A stretch of DNA of 64,000 nucleotides from assembly GCA_938028745.1 (NCBI GenBank), contig CALIZL010000048.1:34706-98705 (forward strand), read 5' to 3'. This stretch comes from an uncultured Prevotella sp. (GTDB taxonomy: Bacteria; Bacteroidota; Bacteroidia; Bacteroidales; Bacteroidaceae). The first letter of the stretch is position 1. Every line of letters begins with the position of its first letter. The notes below the pieces were generated by a model. That model was not told the DNA's origin, did not search any database, and saw only the letters and a list, made by a program, of their open reading frames with translations. Both the position numbers and the translations under genes were made by a program. Shown in pieces: positions 51,017 to 64,000 of the stretch.

Positions 51017-52207
51017 ATGGCTAAAGAAACATTTGTGCGCACCAAGCCGCATGTTAACATTGGTACTATTGGTCACGTAGACCATGGTAAGACCACCTTG
51101 ACCGCTGCCATTTCTAAGGTTCTCCATGAGAAGGGTTTCGGTTCTGAAGAGATTAAGTCTTTTGACCAGATTGACAACGCTCCCGAAGAAAAAGAGCGTG
51201 GTATCACCATCAACACCGCTCACATCGAGTACGAAACGGCTAACCGTCACTATGCTCACGTTGACTGTCCGGGTCACGCCGACTACGTGAAGAACATGGT
51301 AACTGGTGCTGCTCAGATGGACGGTGCTATCATCGTAGTAGCTGCTACCGATGGTCCTATGCCCCAAACCCGTGAGCACGTGCTTCTCGCTCGTCAGGTA
51401 AACGTTCCTAAGCTGGTTGTGTTCCTGAACAAGTGCGACATGGTTGAAGACGAAGAAATGCTTGAGCTCGTTGAAATGGAAATGCGCGAGCTTCTCGATC
51501 AATATGAATACGACGGCGACAACACGCCTATCATCCGCGGTTCTGCCCTTGGTGCATTGAACGGCGTTGACAAGTGGGTTGATTCGGTTATGCAACTGAT
51601 GGACGCTGTTGACACTTGGATTCCTCTGCCTCCTCGTGAAGTAGACAAACCTTTCTTGATGCCTGTTGAGGACGTGTTCTCGATTACTGGTCGTGGTACT
51701 GTTGCTACGGGTCGTATCGAAACCGGTAAGGTTAAGGTAGGCGACGAAGTTGAGTTGCTCGGTCTTGGTGAAGACAAGAAGTGCGTAGTTACTGGTGTGG
51801 AAATGTTCCGAAAGCTGCTCGAAGAGGGTGAAGCTGGTGACAACGTAGGTTTGTTGCTCCGTGGTATCGACAAGAACGAAATCAAGCGCGGTATGGTGCT
51901 TTGCCACCCCGGCCAGATTAAGCCTCACAAGAAGTTCAAGGCTTCTGTATACGTTCTGAAGAAGGAAGAAGGTGGCCGTCACACGCCATTCGGTAACAAG
52001 TATCGTCCTCAGTTCTACCTGCGTACGATGGACTGTACTGGTGAAATCACTCTTCCCGAAGGCGTAGAGATGGTAATGCCTGGCGATAACGTGGAAATCA
52101 CTGTTGACCTTATCTACGCTGTTGCTCTGAACGTAGGTCTTCGTTTCGCTATCCGCGAAGGTGGCCGTACGGTAGGTGCTGGTCAGATTACCGAAATCAT
52201 TGAATAA
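51017..52207 (+). CDS. tuf: Elongation factor Tu
   Basis: The 396-residue GTPase delivers aminoacyl-tRNA to the ribosome. G-domain motifs are GHVDHGKT (P-loop, about 19-26), RGITINTAH (switch I), DCPGHADY and NKCD. Domains 2 and 3 are complete. Codon use is more biased than in neighbours, as expected for a highly expressed gene. It sits within a tRNA cluster (Tyr-Gly-Thr before, Trp after), the usual arrangement in Bacteroidetes. Confidence 0.98.
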   Translation: MAKETFVRTKPHVNIGTIGHVDHGKTTLTAAISKVLHEKGFGSEEIKSFDQIDNAPEEKERGITINTAHIEYETANRHYAHVDCPGHADYVKNMVTGAAQMDGAIIVVAATDGPMPQTREHVLLARQVNVPKLVVFLNKCDMVEDEEMLELVEMEMRELLDQYEYDGDNTPIIRGSALGALNGVDKWVDSVMQLMDAVDTWIPLPPREVDKPFLMPVEDVFSITGRGTVATGRIETGKVKVGDEVELLGLGEDKKCVVTGVEMFRKLLEEGEAGDNVGLLLRGIDKNEIKRGMVLCHPGQIKPHKKFKASVYVLKKEEGGRHTPFGNKYRPQFYLRTMDCTGEITLPEGVEMVMPGDNVEITVDLIYAVALNVGLRFAIREGGRTVGAGQITEIIE

Positions 52208-52240
52208 TACATTTAGCTACGGCTAAGTATTAAACATACC

Positions 52241-52274
52241 AGGGGTTTCCGCAGCAAGCGGTTGCGGAAGCCCT
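52241..52274 (+). terminator. Hairpin between tuf and tRNA-Trp
   Basis: GGGGTTTCCGC pairs with GCGGAAGCCC, with a small loop and a short run CTTACTTA. It may be a partial terminator or an RNA-processing site. Confidence 0.5.
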
Positions 52275-52279
52275 TACTT

Positions 52280-52352
52280 ACGGGAATAGCTCAGTTGGTA
52301 GAGCATCGGTCTCCAAAACCGAGGGTCGTGGGTTCGAGTCCTCCTTCCCGTG
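52280..52352 (+). tRNA. tRNA-Trp (CCA)
   Basis: Acceptor ACGGGAA/TTCCCGT, D-arm AGCTCAGTTGGTAGAGC, anticodon CCA in TCTCCAAAA, T-loop TTCGAGT, discriminator G. It lies directly before secE, as in many bacteria. Confidence 0.95.
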
Positions 52353-52368
52353 CTAATAAGAAGATAAT

Positions 52369-52560
52369 ATGTTTAAGAAGATAGTAAACTACTGCAAGGC
52401 TTGTTACAACGAGCTGGCGCATAATACTACTTGGCCTACGCGTGCCGAACTTACACACAGTGCAATGGTTGTATTATCTGCTTCCCTAGTCATTGCACTC
52501 GTGGTGTTCGCCATGGACAGCGCGTTTAAGTTCATCATGAGTGGGATATATCCGCATTAA
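52369..52560 (+). CDS. secE: Preprotein translocase subunit SecE
   Basis: The 63-residue protein has a short cytoplasmic amphipathic N-terminus with ELAHNTTWPTRAEL (family motif before the helix) and one transmembrane helix (about 33-55), the minimal single-span SecE of most bacteria. It clamps SecY in the translocon. Its place before nusG is universal among bacteria. Confidence 0.95.
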   Translation: MFKKIVNYCKACYNELAHNTTWPTRAELTHSAMVVLSASLVIALVVFAMDSAFKFIMSGIYPH

Positions 52561-52574
52561 TTTGTTAAGGAACA

Positions 52575-53120
52575 ATGGCAGAAACACAGAAAAATTGGTA
52601 TGTGCTTCGTGCTGTTAGTGGCAAGGAGGCTAAGGTGAAAGAATACATCGAGGCCGAATTGAAACACAACACGATGCTTCAGTCGCATGTTTTTCAGGTA
52701 TTGATACCGATGGAAAAACAGGCGTCTTTGCGTAATGGCAAGCGCGTGGAAAAGGAGAAGATTAGTCTTCCCGGCTACGTGTTCGTCGAGGCGGACCTTA
52801 AAGGGGACGTTGCGCACACACTGAGGTTCATGCCTAATGTCTTAGGTTTTCTTGGCGGATTGGATAATCCCTCACCTGTACCCCAGTCGGACATCAATCG
52901 TATGCTCGGCGCCGCAGAGAACACGGAGTTGGAGAACGACATCGACATCCCCTATTCTGTAGACGAGACGGTGAAGGTTACGGATGGGCCTTTCAGCGGT
53001 TTCACTGGTGTTATCGAAGAGGTGAACACCGAGAAACACAAGCTGAAGGTGATGGTCAAGATCTTTGGGCGCAAAACGCCTTTGGAGTTAGGTTTTATGC
53101 AAGTAGAAAAGGAAGGCTGA
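52575..53120 (+). CDS. nusG: Transcription termination/antitermination protein NusG
   Basis: The 181-residue protein has an NGN domain (about 5-115) beginning NWYVLRAVSGKEAKVKEYI and a KOW domain (about 128-178) with VKVTDGPFSGFTGVIEEV. It binds RNA polymerase and links it to Rho or the ribosome. It lies 14 bp after secE. Confidence 0.96.
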   Translation: MAETQKNWYVLRAVSGKEAKVKEYIEAELKHNTMLQSHVFQVLIPMEKQASLRNGKRVEKEKISLPGYVFVEADLKGDVAHTLRFMPNVLGFLGGLDNPSPVPQSDINRMLGAAENTELENDIDIPYSVDETVKVTDGPFSGFTGVIEEVNTEKHKLKVMVKIFGRKTPLELGFMQVEKEG

Positions 53121-53177
53121 TGCGCAGTTACGGGCGTATGGCTTTCAACAAAAATCAATTTTTAATATTAACAACAA

Positions 53178-53618
53178 ATGGCTAAAGAAGTTGCTGGATT
53201 AATCAAGTTACAGATTAAAGGTGGCGCTGCTAACCCCTCTCCTCCCGTAGGCCCTGCATTGGGTTCGAAGGGTATCAACATCATGGGGTTCTGCAAAGAG
53301 TTCAATGCGAGAACTCAGGACAAGGCCGGTAAGGTAATTCCGGTTGTCATCACCTACTATACTGACAAGTCATTCAGCTTTGAGCTCAAGACGCCTCCCG
53401 CAGCTGTACAACTTAAAGAGGTTGCCAAGGTTAAGAGCGGCTCTGCTCAGCCAAACCGACAGAAGGTAGCTTCTGTCACCTGGGAGCAGATCAAAGTGAT
53501 AGCTGAAGATAAGATGAAAGACTTGAACTGTTTTACGGTTGAGTCTGCCATGAAGCTTATCGCAGGTACGGCAAGAAGTATGGGTATCACTGTAAATGGG
53601 GAGTTCCCTGGTAAATAA
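53178..53618 (+). CDS. rplK: 50S ribosomal protein L11
   Basis: The 146-residue protein has the L11 N-terminal segment IKLQIKGGAANPSPPVGPAL and the C-terminal rRNA-binding part ending ARSMGITVNGEFPGK. It forms the GTPase-associated centre and is the target of thiostrepton. It starts 57 bp after nusG. Confidence 0.97.
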   Translation: MAKEVAGLIKLQIKGGAANPSPPVGPALGSKGINIMGFCKEFNARTQDKAGKVIPVVITYYTDKSFSFELKTPPAAVQLKEVAKVKSGSAQPNRQKVASVTWEQIKVIAEDKMKDLNCFTVESAMKLIAGTARSMGITVNGEFPGK

Positions 53619-53638
53619 TTAAAACTTCAATTAAGAAA

Positions 53639-54331
53639 ATGAGTAAACTGACAAAAAAGCAAAAATCAGTAGCTGATAAGATTGAAGCAGGGAAAGCCTA
53701 TACACTTAAAGAGGCTGCTGAGTTGGTGAAGGAAATCACCACTACTCAGTTTGACGCTTCTCTCGACATCGACGTGCGTTTGGGCGTAGACCCCCGCAAG
53801 GCCAACCAGATGGTTCGTGGCGTTTGTACGCTGCCTAACGGAACTGGTAAGACCGTGCGCGTTCTCGTTCTTTGTACGCCCGATGCTGAAGCTGCTGCCA
53901 AAGAGGCTGGCGCCGACTATGTTGGTCTTGACGAGTACATCGAGAAGATCAAAGGTGGTTGGACGGACATCGATGTTATCATCACCATGCCTTCGGTGAT
54001 GGGTAAGGTAGGTAGCGTAGGCCGTATCCTCGGCCCTCGCGGACTGATGCCTAACCCCAAGAGCGGTACGGTAACGATGGACGTGGCCAAGGCAGTGAAA
54101 GACATCAAGTCGGGTAAAATAGATTTCAAGGTAGACAAGGCTGGTATTATCCATACCTCAATCGGAAAGGTTTCTTTCACTCCTGAGCAGATTTACCAAA
54201 ACGCCAAGGAATTCGTGGCTACTGTAATCAAGCTCAAACCTGCCGCTGCTAAAGGTACGTATATCAAGAGTATCTTTATTTCAAGCACAATGAGTAAGGG
54301 TATCAAGATTGATCCGAAATCAGTTGAATAA
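53639..54331 (+). CDS. rplA: 50S ribosomal protein L1
   Basis: The 230-residue two-domain L1 has the signature IDVIITMPSVMGKVGSVGRILG and LGPRGLMPNPKSGTV. It forms the L1 stalk and in many bacteria represses its own operon by binding a leader. It starts 20 bp after rplK. Confidence 0.97.
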   Translation: MSKLTKKQKSVADKIEAGKAYTLKEAAELVKEITTTQFDASLDIDVRLGVDPRKANQMVRGVCTLPNGTGKTVRVLVLCTPDAEAAAKEAGADYVGLDEYIEKIKGGWTDIDVIITMPSVMGKVGSVGRILGPRGLMPNPKSGTVTMDVAKAVKDIKSGKIDFKVDKAGIIHTSIGKVSFTPEQIYQNAKEFVATVIKLKPAAAKGTYIKSIFISSTMSKGIKIDPKSVE

Positions 54332-54349
54332 CTCTAAAAGTTTTGTAAA

Positions 54350-54868
54350 ATGAAGAAAGAAGTAAAAGATACTATCATCGTAGAACTCGGTAAGAAGCTG
54401 AAGGAGTATCCTCATTTCTATCTTGTAGACCTCGCCGGGCTTAACGCCGAAGCGACGACCAAGTTGCGCGCAACTTGTTTCAAGAAGGAAATTAAGCTTT
54501 CTGTTGTGAAGAATACACTTCTGCACAAAGCTTTCGAGGCATCCGACATCGATTTCGAACCCCTTTACGGCACATTGAAAGGTACCACCGCAATCATGTT
54601 CACCACGGTTGCGAACGAACCTGCAAAATTGCTGAAAGACTATAAGAAGGAAGGAATTCCTGCTCTGAAGGCTGCTTATGCCGAGGAAAGCTTCTACGTA
54701 GGAGCTGACAAACTGGACGAGCTGGTAGCTCTTAAGAGCAAGAACGAGGTTATCGCCGACATTGTGGCCTTGCTGCAATCACCCGCGAAGAACGTTATTT
54801 CCGCTCTTCAATCAGGCGCAGGCACCATTCATGGTGTGCTCAAAACTTTGGGCGAGCGTGCTGAATAA
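54350..54868 (+). CDS. rplJ: 50S ribosomal protein L10
   Basis: The 172-residue protein has the rRNA-binding N-terminal domain (KKLKEYPHFYLVDLAGLNAE) and a C-terminal helix that holds the L7/L12 dimers. It lies only 18 bp after rplA, so a separate L10-binding leader of the E. coli type cannot sit directly before it. Confidence 0.96.
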   Translation: MKKEVKDTIIVELGKKLKEYPHFYLVDLAGLNAEATTKLRATCFKKEIKLSVVKNTLLHKAFEASDIDFEPLYGTLKGTTAIMFTTVANEPAKLLKDYKKEGIPALKAAYAEESFYVGADKLDELVALKSKNEVIADIVALLQSPAKNVISALQSGAGTIHGVLKTLGERAE

Positions 54869-54978
54869 TTCGTTGAGTCTTCCTCTCGTGGCATAAAATA
54901 GATTGATGTTCGTGAGGGAGTTCAATTAAAAGTCAATCAACAACACTTATATTAAAAACAATTAAAAATTAGAATAAA

Positions 54979-55359
54979 ATGGCAGATATCAAAGCTATCG
55001 CTGAAGAATTAGTAAATTTGACAGTAAAAGAAGTAAACGAGTTGGCAAATGTCCTCAAAGAGGAATATGGCATTGAACCCGCTGCTGCAGCTGTTGCTGT
55101 TGCTGCCGCTCCCGGTGCTGGTGCTGCTGCTGGTGGTGCTGAAGAGAAGTCGTCGTTCGACGTGGTTCTCGTTGAGGCAGGTGCAGCTAAGCTTCAAGTA
55201 GTTAAGGCTGTTAAGGAAGCTTGCGGTCTTGGCTTGAAGGAGGCTAAGGACCTTGTAGACGGTGTTCCCTCTACCTTGAAGGAAGGCATGTCTAAGGACG
55301 AAGCTGAGAACCTGAAGAAGGCTATCGAAGAGGCCGGCGCTAAGGTTGAGCTGAAGTAA
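54979..55359 (+). CDS. rplL: 50S ribosomal protein L7/L12
   Basis: The 126-residue protein has an N-terminal dimerisation domain, an Ala/Gly-rich hinge (about 37-55) and the conserved C-terminal domain with KLQVVKAVKEACGLGLKEAK (factor-binding). The 110-bp gap after rplJ contains no gene. Confidence 0.97.
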   Translation: MADIKAIAEELVNLTVKEVNELANVLKEEYGIEPAAAAVAVAAAPGAGAAAGGAEEKSSFDVVLVEAGAAKLQVVKAVKEACGLGLKEAKDLVDGVPSTLKEGMSKDEAENLKKAIEEAGAKVELK

Positions 55360-55381
55360 GACAACCCCAACTCCGAAATAC

Positions 55382-55419
55382 GGTTAGGATTTGCCCAGTA
55401 GGTGAGTCCTAACCTTTTT
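55382..55419 (+). terminator. Attenuator between rplL and rpoB
   Basis: GGTTAGGA (55382-55389) pairs with TCCTAACC (55407-55414), followed by TTTTT. Its place between rplL and rpoB matches the partial terminator that adjusts the ratio of ribosomal protein to RNA polymerase in other bacteria. Confidence 0.75.
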
Positions 55420-55581
55420 GTGTCTTATCACATTTAAGGACACATCCCTTTTCCCACACAATATCTCATAGGCAGGCTATAAACCCTCTTCGCGGAAGAG
55501 AAAAGAACAAGCAAAGCCCCCTCGCACCGATACGGATAACATATAGAATACGCCTATATCCATTATATAACATAATATTGA

Positions 55582-58500
55582 ATGGCTTCAAAAATTGTTG
55601 ATAACAGAGTAAATTTCGCCAGCGTTCACAATCCGATGCCCTATCCGGATTTCCTCGATGTGCAGTTAAAGTCTTTCAAAGACTTCTTACAGTTAGACAC
55701 GCCCCCCGAGGAACGCAAGAACGACGGTTTGTATAAGGTATTCGCTGAGAATTTCCCCATAACCGACACACGGAACAATTTCGTTCTTGAGTTCCTTGAC
55801 TACTATATCGACCCGCCGCGTTACACCATCGACGAGTGTCTTGAACGCGGACTTACGTATAGCGTGCCTTTGAAGGCTAAGATGAAGCTATACTGCACCG
55901 ACCCCGACCACGAGGACTTCGGCACCTTTATCCAAGACGTTTTCTTGGGTACAATTCCCTATATGACCTCTAATGGCACCTTTGTTATCAACGGTGCCGA
56001 GCGCGTTGTGGTGTCGCAGCTGCACCGCTCACCCGGTGTTTTCTTCGGTCAAGGCGTGCACGCCAACGGAACGATGCTCTATTCGGCGCGTATCATCCCC
56101 TTCAAAGGTTCGTGGATTGAGTTCGCTACCGACATCAACAATGTGATGTATGCCTACATCGACCGTAAGAAAAAGTTGCCCGTAACCACGCTGTTGCGTG
56201 CCATCGGCTACGAAAACGACCGCGACATCCTGCAAATCTTCGATCTTGCCGAAGAGGTTAAGGTGAACAAAAAGAACATGAAGGAGGCTCTTGGCAAACG
56301 CCTGGCTGCTCGTGTGCTGAAAAGTTGGAACGAAGACTTCGTTGACGAAGATACGGGCGAAGTTGTATCTATCGAGCGCAACGAGGTGATTATGGAGCGC
56401 GAAACGGAGATTACAGAAGAAAACGTTGGCGAAATTCTCGACAGCGGCGTGTCTACCGTGTTGCTACACAAGGATGCAGATGCTGCAAACAAGTTCTCCA
56501 TCATCTTCAACACGTTGGCCAAAGACCCTAGCAACTCTGAAAAAGAGGCTGTGCTCTACATCTATCGTCAGCTCCGCAACGCCGACCCTGCCGATGATGC
56601 TAGCGCAAGAGAAGTGTTCCAAAACCTGTTCTTCTCGGACAAGCGTTACGACTTGGGCGAGGTAGGACGCTATCGCATCAACAAAAAGCTGGGCTTGGAC
56701 ACGGATATGGATACGCGCGTGCTAACCAAAGACGATATTATCGAGATTATCAAGTATCTCATTCAGCTGGTTAACTCGAACGCTACCGTTGACGACATCG
56801 ACCACTTGAGCAACCGCCGCGTGCGCACCGTGGGCGAACAGCTGGCCAACCAGTTCTCTATCGGATTGGCCCGTATGAGCCGCACCATTCGCGAACGTAT
56901 GAACGTACGCGACAACGAGGTGTTCACACCCACCGACTTGATTAACGCCAAAACCATTTCTAGCGTTATCAACTCGTTCTTCGGCACCAACCCCCTCTCG
57001 CAATTCATGGACCAAACCAACCCCCTTGCGGAGGTAACGCACAAGCGCCGCCTTTCGGCTCTCGGTCCTGGTGGTCTTTCTCGTGAGCGTGCTGGTTTCG
57101 AGGTGCGCGACGTTCACTACACGCACTATGGTCGTCTTTGCCCCATCGAGAGCCCCGAAGGTCCTAACATCGGACTTATCTCCTCGCTCTGCGTTTACGC
57201 CAACATCAACGAACTAGGCTTTATCGAAACCCCATATCGCAAGGTTACTAACGGTGTGGTAGACCTCGACAACAAGAACTTGGTGTATCTTACTGCCGAA
57301 GAGGAAGAAGACCACATCATCGGACAGGGCAACGCGCCGCTGAACGAAGACGGAACATTTATCCGCGAAGTGGTAAAATGTCGGCAAGATGCCGACTTCC
57401 CCGTGGTAGAGCCCACCGAGGTAGACCTCATGGACGTGTCGCCCCAGCAGATTGCATCGGTATCGGCAGGTCTTATTCCCTTCTTGGAGCACGACGACGG
57501 TCACCGCGCGCTGATGGGATGTAACATGATGCGCCAGGCAGTGCCCTTGCTCCACAACGATGCACCCATTGTAGGTACGGGCTTGGAGAAACAAGTTTGC
57601 GAAGACTCGCGTACCATGATTACGGCCGAAGGCGATGGTGTTATCGACTATGTAGACGCCACCACCATCCGTATTCTATACGATCGTACAGAAGACGAAG
57701 AGTATGTAAGTTTCGAACCCGCACTGAAAGAATACCGCGTGCCCAAGTTCCGCCGTACAAACCAAAACATGACCATCGACCTTCGCCCCACTTGTGTGAA
57801 GGGACAACGTGTTAAGGCAGGCGATATCCTTACCGAAGGTTATGCTACCGAGAATGGCGAATTGGCCTTGGGCCGTAACCTCCTTGTGGCTTACATGCCG
57901 TGGAAGGGTTACAACTACGAAGATGCCATCGTGCTTTCCGAGCGTTTGGTGCGCGACGACGTGCTCACTTCGGTTCACGTAGACGAGTATTCGCTCGACG
58001 TTCGCGAAACCAAACGTGGTGTGGAAGAGTTTACCAGCGACATTCCCAACGTGAGCGAAGAGGCAACCAAAGACCTCGACGACAACGGCGTGGTGCGTAT
58101 TGGTGCACGTATCGAACCAGGCGACATCCTCATCGGTAAGATTTCGCCTAAGGGAGAGAGCGACCCCTCGCCCGAAGAAAAACTCCTTCGTGCCATCTTC
58201 GGCGACAAGGCCGGCGACGTTAAAGACTCATCGCTCAAAGCCAACCCTTCGCTCAGTGGCGTTGTTATCGACAAGAAATTGTTCTCGCGTGCCATTAAGA
58301 CCCGCGACTCGAAGAAACAAGACAAGGTTATACTTGCCAAGATAGACGAAGAATACGAGGCTAAGAACGAAGACCTCAAAGACATCCTGGTAGACAAACT
58401 CCTCGAACTCACCGAAGACAAGGTGTCGCAAGGCGTTAAAGACTACACGGGTGCAGAAATTATCAATAAGGGTAGCAAGTTCACGGCGGCCGCGCTTAAG

Positions 58501-59394
58501 AACTTGGAATACGATGGCATTCAGTCTAACGACTGGACCGACGATGCCCATACGAACGACTTGATACAAAAGCTCATCATGAACTACATCCGCAAGTACA
58601 AACTGCTGGATGCCGAGCTTAAGCGTCGCAAGTTCGCCATCACCATCGGCGACGAGCTGCCTTCGGGCATTCTCCAAATGGCCAAGGTGTATGTTGCCAA
58701 GAAACGTAAGATTGGCGTGGGCGACAAGTTGGCCGGACGACATGGTAACAAGGGTATCGTGTCGAAGGTGGTGCGCATGGAAGACATGCCGTTCCTCGAA
58801 GACGGACGTCCTGTCGACCTCGTGCTAAACCCCTTGGGTGTGCCTTCGCGTATGAACTTGGGACAGATTTTCGAGGCCATCCTCGGTGCTGCCGGTAAGA
58901 AGTTGGGCTTGAAATTCGCAACACCTATCTTCGACGGAGCCCACCTTGAAGACCTTTCCGAGTGGACAGACAAGGCCGAACTGCCCCGTCTCTGCTCTAC
59001 TTACCTCTACGATGGCGAAACGGGCGAGAAGTTCGACCAGCCTGCTACCGTGGGCGTAACTTACTTCTTGAAGCTTGGCCACATGGTTGAAGACAAGATG
59101 CACGCCCGCTCCATCGGTCCATACTCGCTCATCACGCAGCAACCGCTTGGTGGTAAGGCGCAGTTTGGTGGACAGCGTTTCGGAGAAATGGAGGTTTGGG
59201 CCATCGAGGCCTTCGGTGCAAGTCACATCCTTCAAGAAATCCTCACCATCAAGTCCGACGACGTTGTTGGCCGTTCCAAGGCTTACGAGGCAATCGTCAA
59301 AGGCGAGCCGATGCCCACACCAGGCATCCCCGAGTCGCTCAACGTGCTGCTGCACGAGCTTCGCGGTCTGGGATTGAGCATCAAGATGGATTAA
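55582..59394 (+). CDS. rpoB: DNA-directed RNA polymerase subunit beta
   Basis: The 1270-residue protein has all conserved blocks of beta. The rifampicin pocket reads SQFMDQTNPLAEVTHKRRLS, with the residues that correspond to Q513, D516, H526 and S531 of E. coli all in the susceptible form. The C-terminal block GGQRFGEMEVWAIEAFGA is intact. It is about 70 residues shorter than E. coli beta, within the range of Bacteroidetes. It starts 222 bp after rplL, behind the attenuator, and 26 bp before rpoC. Confidence 0.98.
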   Translation: MASKIVDNRVNFASVHNPMPYPDFLDVQLKSFKDFLQLDTPPEERKNDGLYKVFAENFPITDTRNNFVLEFLDYYIDPPRYTIDECLERGLTYSVPLKAKMKLYCTDPDHEDFGTFIQDVFLGTIPYMTSNGTFVINGAERVVVSQLHRSPGVFFGQGVHANGTMLYSARIIPFKGSWIEFATDINNVMYAYIDRKKKLPVTTLLRAIGYENDRDILQIFDLAEEVKVNKKNMKEALGKRLAARVLKSWNEDFVDEDTGEVVSIERNEVIMERETEITEENVGEILDSGVSTVLLHKDADAANKFSIIFNTLAKDPSNSEKEAVLYIYRQLRNADPADDASAREVFQNLFFSDKRYDLGEVGRYRINKKLGLDTDMDTRVLTKDDIIEIIKYLIQLVNSNATVDDIDHLSNRRVRTVGEQLANQFSIGLARMSRTIRERMNVRDNEVFTPTDLINAKTISSVINSFFGTNPLSQFMDQTNPLAEVTHKRRLSALGPGGLSRERAGFEVRDVHYTHYGRLCPIESPEGPNIGLISSLCVYANINELGFIETPYRKVTNGVVDLDNKNLVYLTAEEEEDHIIGQGNAPLNEDGTFIREVVKCRQDADFPVVEPTEVDLMDVSPQQIASVSAGLIPFLEHDDGHRALMGCNMMRQAVPLLHNDAPIVGTGLEKQVCEDSRTMITAEGDGVIDYVDATTIRILYDRTEDEEYVSFEPALKEYRVPKFRRTNQNMTIDLRPTCVKGQRVKAGDILTEGYATENGELALGRNLLVAYMPWKGYNYEDAIVLSERLVRDDVLTSVHVDEYSLDVRETKRGVEEFTSDIPNVSEEATKDLDDNGVVRIGARIEPGDILIGKISPKGESDPSPEEKLLRAIFGDKAGDVKDSSLKANPSLSGVVIDKKLFSRAIKTRDSKKQDKVILAKIDEEYEAKNEDLKDILVDKLLELTEDKVSQGVKDYTGAEIINKGSKFTAAALKNLEYDGIQSNDWTDDAHTNDLIQKLIMNYIRKYKLLDAELKRRKFAITIGDELPSGILQMAKVYVAKKRKIGVGDKLAGRHGNKGIVSKVVRMEDMPFLEDGRPVDLVLNPLGVPSRMNLGQIFEAILGAAGKKLGLKFATPIFDGAHLEDLSEWTDKAELPRLCSTYLYDGETGEKFDQPATVGVTYFLKLGHMVEDKMHARSIGPYSLITQQPLGGKAQFGGQRFGEMEVWAIEAFGASHILQEILTIKSDDVVGRSKAYEAIVKGEPMPTPGIPESLNVLLHELRGLGLSIKMD

Positions 59395-59420
59395 TTCACA
59401 CCCTTAATTGAAAAAGTAAA

Positions 59421-63755
<4,335 letters not shown>

Positions 63756-63809
63756 GCGAGCGAACATCGCCGCCCAATCTCCGCCTTTCAAGGCGAATAC
63801 ATAATTAAA

Positions 63810-63845
63810 GGCCATTGGCAGCTATGCCGATGGCCTTTTTTGTTT
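63810..63845 (+). terminator. Intrinsic terminator after rpoC
   Basis: GGCCATTGGCA pairs with TGCCGATGGCC around a GCTA loop, followed by TTTTTTG. Confidence 0.85.
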
Positions 63846-63875
63846 TGTGTACAACTTGCTGTGTACCTTACCCTA

Positions 63876-63960
63876 TAAACCCCAGTCGGTCGTTAGAGAC
63901 TGTGCAGATTTTGTGTATTGTTGAGCATATTGTCTGCCTTATTCTGGCTCAGCGGAAGAT
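63876..63960. mobile_element. MITE-like element C, left part only
   Basis: TAAACCCC, then CGTTAGAGACTGTGCAG, TATTGTTGAGCATATTGTCT and GCCTTATTCT align with the first 70 bp of element A (37301-37370). After about 63945 the sequence diverges from A. Because the window ends at 64000 I cannot tell whether this copy is truncated or has a different interior. Confidence 0.55.
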
Positions 63961-64000
63961 TAGTGGGGACTACGCATAAATCTTTGAAAGTCTAAACATG

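Overview
The window looks like a chromosomal segment of a Prevotella-like member of the Bacteroidales. Supporting this are a RagA/SusC-RagB/SusD pair, fimbrillin-like and NigD-like lipoproteins, a two-subunit glycine decarboxylase, a lack of Shine-Dalgarno leaders, and repeated promoters of the Bacteroidetes type (TTTG, about 19-20 bp, then TAnnTTTG). Genus is an inference; no rRNA gene is present.

Layout. 1-8.0 kb: argR, a candidate free-standing structured RNA (about 2482-2700) with its own promoter and terminator, then a cell-envelope set (PASTA protein, rluD, ddl, a putative acyltransferase, a NigD-like lipoprotein). 8.2-20.7 kb: gamma carbonic anhydrase, an aminopeptidase P homologue (minus strand), malate dehydrogenase, gltX, Kdo transferase, a Bax-inhibitor-1 membrane protein (minus), a 7TM-HD phosphohydrolase (PgpH type) and a FadL-family outer-membrane protein. 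20.7-29.2 kb: a 2.2-kb gene-free repeat region, a small orphan protein plus fimbrillin-like lipoprotein, an XRE-cupin regulator with an acyl-CoA synthetase, a Crp/Fnr regulator, a cupin and an Ig-like lipoprotein. 30.2-37.1 kb: a lipoate/glycine-cleavage locus (lplA-gcvT, gcvH-gcvPA-gcvPB-lpd). 37.7-46.3 kb, all minus strand: DUF805, DUF3467, YitT, then a SusC-SusD-lipoprotein operon. 46.3-48.9 kb: another repeat-rich desert. 48.9-63.8 kb: the translation and transcription block rpsU-xerC-hpf, tRNA-Tyr/Gly/Thr, tuf, tRNA-Trp, secE, nusG, rplKAJL, rpoBC.

The conserved genes are ordinary. The unusual content lies between them. A dispersed repeat of about 650 bp occurs three times, always in the same orientation, and each copy carries six or seven 22-bp subunits in exact register. 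A second 22-bp array (29.36-29.50 kb) consists of TACAAGnnnCTTGTA palindromes. A 198-bp MITE-like element with terminal inverted repeats has two diverged relatives. An 88-bp three-hairpin unit is duplicated in tandem in front of lplA and occurs again near 1.9 kb. REP-like hairpins, 10-bp degenerate arrays and a two-copy 66-bp-period repeat complete the picture. None of these has an associated nuclease or transposase gene in the window. How they spread, and whether they are transcribed, is open.
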